From Gammaproteobacteria bacterium (GTDB taxonomy: Bacteria > Pseudomonadota > Gammaproteobacteria > Chromatiales > Chromatiaceae): DNA of 64,000 nucleotides. Shown here in pieces: positions 60,810-64,000 of this stretch (position 1 is the first letter of the stretch; each line of letters opens with the position of its first letter). The notes beneath the pieces were generated by a model. That model searched no databases and was not told where the DNA came from. It saw only the letters and a program-made list of their open reading frames with translations. Position numbers and translations under genes: made by a program. The stretch is taken from the NCBI GenBank assembly GCA_020445405.1, contig JAGRGQ010000002.1:1-64000 (forward strand), in the 5' to 3' direction.

Positions 60810-61478
60810 GTGAGAGTACTTGTCGTCGAAGATGACCCGGAAGTCGCGAGGCAGGTCGCGGGGACACTGCGTCAGGCCAGATATGTCGTCGATCTGGTCC
60901 ATGATGGTGAGGAGGGGTGTTTTCTCGGACTCAACGAACCCTATGACCTGATTATCCTGGATCTGGGACTGCCGAAACTCGATGGCCTGAGTGTTCTTCG
61001 CCAGTGGCGCCATGCCGGGCGCGAAATGCCGGTGCTGATTCTGACCGCACGCGGCACTTGGCGTGAGAAGGTGACGGGCCTGCGGGCGGGGGCGGATGAC
61101 TATCTGGCAAAGCCATTCGAGCTGGAGGAGTTGCTGGCCCGGGTCGAAGCGCTGATCAGGCGCTCCGCCGGGCGCTCCAGTTCGGTTCTCGAGTGCGGGC
61201 CACTGCTGCTGGACGTCAGCACCACGCGACTCACCGTGGCTGGCCGCCCGGTTGAGCTGACCGCGCTTGAGTTCCGCGCGCTGGCTCACCTGATGCTGCA
61301 TCGGGATCGGGTGGTCTCCAAAACCGAACTGACCGAGCATCTTTATGACCAGGAGTTCGATCGTGACTCCAATGTGATAGAGGTTCTGGTCAATCGCCTG
61401 CGCAATAAGCTGGGAGCCGGGCTCATCAGGACCCGCAGAGGATTGGGATACCAGCTGACGGCGCCGGAAGATGCGTAA
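60810..61478 (+). CDS. OmpR-family response regulator (PhoP/QseB-like)
   Basis: 222 residues from GTG with GGAGG upstream. Receiver: VVEDDPEVARQVAG, phospho-acceptor in LIILDLGLPKLDG, TAR and Lys in YLAKPFELEELLARVEALIRR; DNA-binding winged helix with LTALEFRALAHLMLHRDRVVSKTELTEHLYDQEFDRDSNVIEVLVNRLRNKLG, as in QseB/PhoP/PmrA. It overlaps its kinase by 8 bases. It likely controls itself and the divergent redox operon through the TTAAG repeats. Confidence 0.93.
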   Translation: MRVLVVEDDPEVARQVAGTLRQARYVVDLVHDGEEGCFLGLNEPYDLIILDLGLPKLDGLSVLRQWRHAGREMPVLILTARGTWREKVTGLRAGADDYLAKPFELEELLARVEALIRRSAGRSSSVLECGPLLLDVSTTRLTVAGRPVELTALEFRALAHLMLHRDRVVSKTELTEHLYDQEFDRDSNVIEVLVNRLRNKLGAGLIRTRRGLGYQLTAPEDA

Positions 61479-62805
61479 CTCCCTGACTCTGAGGCTCGTA
61501 CTCACCTCGTTTGCGTGGATAGTAACCACGCTGCTGGTCACCGCTGCACTGTTGGTTTTCCTGTTTCGCGGGCACATCGAGCAGCGCTTCGAAGACCTTC
61601 TGCACGATCATCTGGAAGAGCTGGTGGCGGCGAGTGAACTGACGCGGGACGGTGCGCTGCAGATGACCTGGCGCCCCACCGATCCCCGTTTTAACCGGCC
61701 TCACTCCGGTTGGTACTGGCAGATTATTCGCTCCGGAATGCCGATGGCCCGTTCCGCCTCTCTCTGGATGGAGAGCCTGGGGGTGGCTGAATCGGCTGCC
61801 GGGAAGAGCCCGCAAACGTTCCAGTTGATCGGGCCGGAAGATGAACCTTTGCGGGCGCTGACGCAGCAGATCACCTTTCCGGAGGCAACGGCTCCGCTGC
61901 TGTATGTGGTGGCCGGGCCCATCGCCGACATCGATGATAACGTCAGGGCGTTTACGGCTGAGGTCGCCATGACGTTGACGGTACTTGGGGTCGGGCTGCT
62001 GCTGGTGGTGTGGTTTCAGGTACGCTTCGGCCTGCGCCCGCTGCAGGCGCTGCAGCAGGCGCTCGCAGATGTCCGGCAGGGGAAAAAACAGCGGCTGCCG
62101 GAGAACAATCCGGTTGAGGTCGAGCCGGTGGTGGATGAGCTCAACGGCTTGCTGGATCACAACCGGGCATTGCTGGAACGGGCGAGAACGCAGCTGGGTA
62201 ATCTGGCACACGCACTGAAGAATCCGCTGACCGTAATCCGCAATGAATCGAAGGCGGTTGAGAATGAGATGGGGCGTGTGATCCGTGAGCAGACAAGCGC
62301 GATGGCGAACAGCCTCGACCGCTACCTGTCGCAGGCACGGATCGCCGGAAGCGCCGGCCTGCTTGGCGCCCGCGCGGATGTCGAAGCGATTACCGCGGAT
62401 CTCTGTTTCTCCATGGAGCGGCTATACCGGGAGAGGGGCATCGGGATTCAATTTTCCGGGCTGGACGGGTGCTGGTTTCGGGGAGAGGCGGAGGATCTGG
62501 AGGAGATGCTGGGCAATCTGCTGGACAACGCCTGCAAATGGGCGCGCAGTCAGGTTTCGGTCCGTGCCGAACTGCGCGGCGACCGGCTGCTGATCGTGGT
62601 GGAAGACGATGGCCCCGGGATACCGGAGCAGCGGCGGCAGGAGGTTCTGGAACGCGGGCGCCGACTCGACGAAAAGGTTCCGGGAAGCGGTCTTGGGCTC
62701 GATATTGCGCAGGATATTGCCGCGCTCTATCGCGGTTCGATTACGCTGAACCGGGCGGTCAGCGGCGGATTGAGTGCACGGCTCGAACTGCCGGCGGCTG
62801 ACTGA
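61471..62805 (+). CDS. Sensor histidine kinase (PhoQ/QseC-like)
   Basis: 444 residues. Membrane helices at about 10-32 and 168-190, a periplasmic sensor domain between them (LTRDGALQMTWRPTDPRFNRPHSGWYWQI typical of PhoQ-like sensors), HAMP, H box LGNLAHALKNPLTVIRNES, N box EMLGNLLDNACKWA, G1 VEDDGPGIP and G2 GSGLGLDIA. The phospho-accepting His lies in AHALKNP. It overlaps the response regulator, so they form a pair. The signal may be cations, redox or membrane stress, and the PepSY protein may assist. Confidence 0.93.
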   Translation: MRNSLTLRLVLTSFAWIVTTLLVTAALLVFLFRGHIEQRFEDLLHDHLEELVAASELTRDGALQMTWRPTDPRFNRPHSGWYWQIIRSGMPMARSASLWMESLGVAESAAGKSPQTFQLIGPEDEPLRALTQQITFPEATAPLLYVVAGPIADIDDNVRAFTAEVAMTLTVLGVGLLLVVWFQVRFGLRPLQALQQALADVRQGKKQRLPENNPVEVEPVVDELNGLLDHNRALLERARTQLGNLAHALKNPLTVIRNESKAVENEMGRVIREQTSAMANSLDRYLSQARIAGSAGLLGARADVEAITADLCFSMERLYRERGIGIQFSGLDGCWFRGEAEDLEEMLGNLLDNACKWARSQVSVRAELRGDRLLIVVEDDGPGIPEQRRQEVLERGRRLDEKVPGSGLGLDIAQDIAALYRGSITLNRAVSGGLSARLELPAAD

Positions 62806-63198
62806 TCATCGCTCCCGGCCGCGTTGATAGCGATAGCGTCGGTGCCGCTGAAGGCGATTGTTCAGGGAGGCGGTCATCTCATCCTCGGTCAGGTATCCAT
62901 CCGCATTGGCGTCGATCTCCTCGAAGCGCAGGGGGACCGGATAGTGGTGCCTGTCGCGCCCTTCGGCCCGGCGCCGAAGTTCCATCTGTTCGATAAAGAT
63001 GCGGTACTCCTCTCTGCTCAGCACGCCGTTCTTATCGATATCGTGAACGGAAAAGGCATGCGATCCTGACGCAGTTGTATTCCCAGAATCGGGAGCGTTG
63101 CGCGGCTGTTCCGCCGGCAGGTCCGTGCACCATGAGAAACTGCAAGCAGCCAGAATCGACGCGATTGTAAAAAGCGATCTCTTGCGGTCTGCACTCAT
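62806..63198 (-). CDS. EF-hand lipoprotein or secreted protein
   Basis: 130 residues with a lipobox-like signal (FTIASILAACSFSWC), so possibly a lipoprotein. Two EF-hand calcium loops are evident: DIDKNGVLSREEY and DANADGYLTEDEM. The C-terminus is strongly basic (NRLQRHRRYRYQRGRER). It lies 10 bases downstream of the hydrogenase small-subunit gene on the same strand, so probably cotranscribed, and abuts the kinase gene tail to tail. Role near hydrogenase unknown. Confidence 0.75.
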   Translation of the reverse strand: MSADRKRSLFTIASILAACSFSWCTDLPAEQPRNAPDSGNTTASGSHAFSVHDIDKNGVLSREEYRIFIEQMELRRRAEGRDRHHYPVPLRFEEIDANADGYLTEDEMTASLNNRLQRHRRYRYQRGRER

Positions 63199-63208
63199 AT
63201 CAAATTCG

Positions 63209-64000
63209 TCACTTTCCAGATCGCAGATATTTATCCAGGATACTGATCTGATCTTCGGAAAACCGGAGCCGCCGGTGTGAACGGATCTCTCCGGAACGCA
63301 GCAATTCGGCTATCTTCGCCGGGTCGGTCCGGAACCCGGAGGGATCGACGGAATGGCAATATACACAGCTGTCATGATAGAGCTGATGGCCCTCTTCAAT
63401 AGCTGACTCGGCTGATTCGTCACCCGACTGGTAGGCGAGTGCAGCCGCATCCAGGCTCCGATAAAAACCGCCCTGATCCCAGAACCCGGGTTCAGCGCAG
63501 CCGATGCACGGATGGCCCGACTCAATGGGAAAGCTGGTCCCCTGGTTCCATTTGTAGACGGCACAGGCATTGTGCGTCACCGGACCTCGACAGCCCAGCT
63601 TATACAGGCACCAGCCCTTCCTGGCAGCTTCGTCATCGAAGTGTTGCGCGAACTTCTCTTGCTGAAAGAAATGGTATCTGGAACAGCGTTCGTGCACGGT
63701 ATTCCGGTAGATGCTGAGCGGACGATTCAGGTCGTCGAGTACCGGGAATCTGCCGAAAGCGAGAAAGTGAGCCAGTACGCCGCTGATTGCAGCAGGAAGA
63801 GGAGGGCATCCCGGGAGATTGACCAACGGCTTTTGCGGAATCTGACCGCTTCGCATGAGCATCGATACGCCCGTGGCACCGGTTGGATTGGGGCTCGCAG
63901 CCGGCAATCCGCCAAAGGCAGCGCAGCTGCCGACAGCAATGATTGCCGCAGCGCCCGCGCTGCATTCCTTCAGCATCTCCAGATTGGACTTTCCTGCGAT
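63209..64000 (-). CDS. [NiFe] hydrogenase small subunit with C-terminal c-type heme domain (5' end outside the window)
   Basis: 263 codons seen, running off the right edge. Hydrogenase small-subunit blocks are clear: IAVGSCAAFGGLPAASPNPTGA, VNLPGCPPLP for the proximal 4Fe-4S cluster, HERCSRYHFF and GWCLYKLGCRGPVTHNAC for the distal/medial clusters, and SGHPCIGCAEPGFWD. After the usual end, instead of a membrane helix, an extra domain appears (about 60 residues): QLYHDSCVYCHSVDPSGF with one CXXCH heme motif, then LLRSGEIRSHRRLRFSEDQISILDKYL, shaped like a monoheme class I cytochrome. The usual axial Met is missing; His in RSHRRL is the probable sixth ligand. This would pass electrons from H2 directly to a periplasmic cytochrome network. 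The large subunit must lie beyond the window or elsewhere. Confidence 0.85.
   Translation of the reverse strand: MAGKSNLEMLKECSAGAAAIIAVGSCAAFGGLPAASPNPTGATGVSMLMRSGQIPQKPLVNLPGCPPLPAAISGVLAHFLAFGRFPVLDDLNRPLSIYRNTVHERCSRYHFFQQEKFAQHFDDEAARKGWCLYKLGCRGPVTHNACAVYKWNQGTSFPIESGHPCIGCAEPGFWDQGGFYRSLDAAALAYQSGDESAESAIEEGHQLYHDSCVYCHSVDPSGFRTDPAKIAELLRSGEIRSHRRLRFSEDQISILDKYLRSGK

Noticed and set aside
1..64000. tRNA, rRNA or prophage genes
   Set aside because: No cloverleaf with CCA end, rRNA core sequence or phage structural gene was noticed by eye; a covariance-model scan would settle the RNA part.

Overview
The window looks like a chromosomal piece of a GC-rich, respiratory, probably sulfur- or nitrogen-cycling Gammaproteobacterium. 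This is inferred from gene content: octaheme and pentaheme c cytochromes, a DsrC-family protein, a periplasmic [NiFe] hydrogenase subunit, PPK2, a PEP-CTERM protein with an exosortase, DUF1285/DUF2760 proteins and many two-component systems. No rRNA, tRNA, CRISPR or phage genes were seen.

Layout. 0-5 kb: two divergent multiheme cytochrome units, a pentaheme c-554-like protein on the minus strand and, on the plus strand, an octaheme HAO-like protein translationally coupled to a NapC/NirT-type quinol dehydrogenase. The HAO-like protein appears to lack the cross-linking Tyr, which suggests a reductase; an FNR-like box lies between the units. 5-12 kb: AhpD-like protein, LysR regulator divergent from a DsrC variant, a YfdX protein, an exported Hsp20 and PPK2. 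12-18 kb: NtrB/NtrC-like sigma-54 pair with sigma-54-type promoters around it, a rhomboid protease, the collapsed remains of a GldA/GldG-like ABC operon and a PEP-CTERM protein. 18-28 kb: chemoreceptor, Tat-exported dienelactone hydrolase, ModA-like binding protein, and a malonate module (TRAP DctPQM, MatR-like GntR regulator, MatB) organised around a TTGTATACAA-type operator.

28-39 kb: an RND exporter fused to a cyclic-nucleotide-binding domain, DUF1285 protein, a biotin-dependent acyl-CoA carboxylase pair, then an IS1182-like element of 1760 bp bounded by TCGAA duplications. The IS sits inside a small MITE-like repeat with the same terminal inverted repeats. 39-45 kb: second CMD-family protein, photolyase, Cys-rich secreted protein, GlgC, histone-deacetylase-like hydrolase. 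45-50 kb: DUF2760 plus two divergent Hsp70 homologues in one operon, then a type IV pilin.

51-57 kb is the most interesting block: a CreB/CreC-like two-component system, a secreted VIT-VWA protein ending in a PEP-type sorting tail, and a compact exosortase overlapping it. It looks like an exosortase counterpart of the proteobacterial dedicated sortase system. 57-64 kb: a flavin/2Fe-2S reductase, cytochrome b and octaheme cytochrome c operon divergent from a PepSY protein and a PhoPQ/QseBC-like pair; then an EF-hand protein and the 3' part of a [NiFe] hydrogenase small subunit carrying an unusual C-terminal c-type heme domain.

Two dispersed repeat families occupy gene-free DNA. One is the MITE (copies near 9.7, 36.9/38.8 and 44.8 kb). 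The other is a repeat of up to 195 bp (near 6.5, 31.9, 36.6 and 42.1 kb) that in two cases begins exactly at the stop codon of the adjacent gene.
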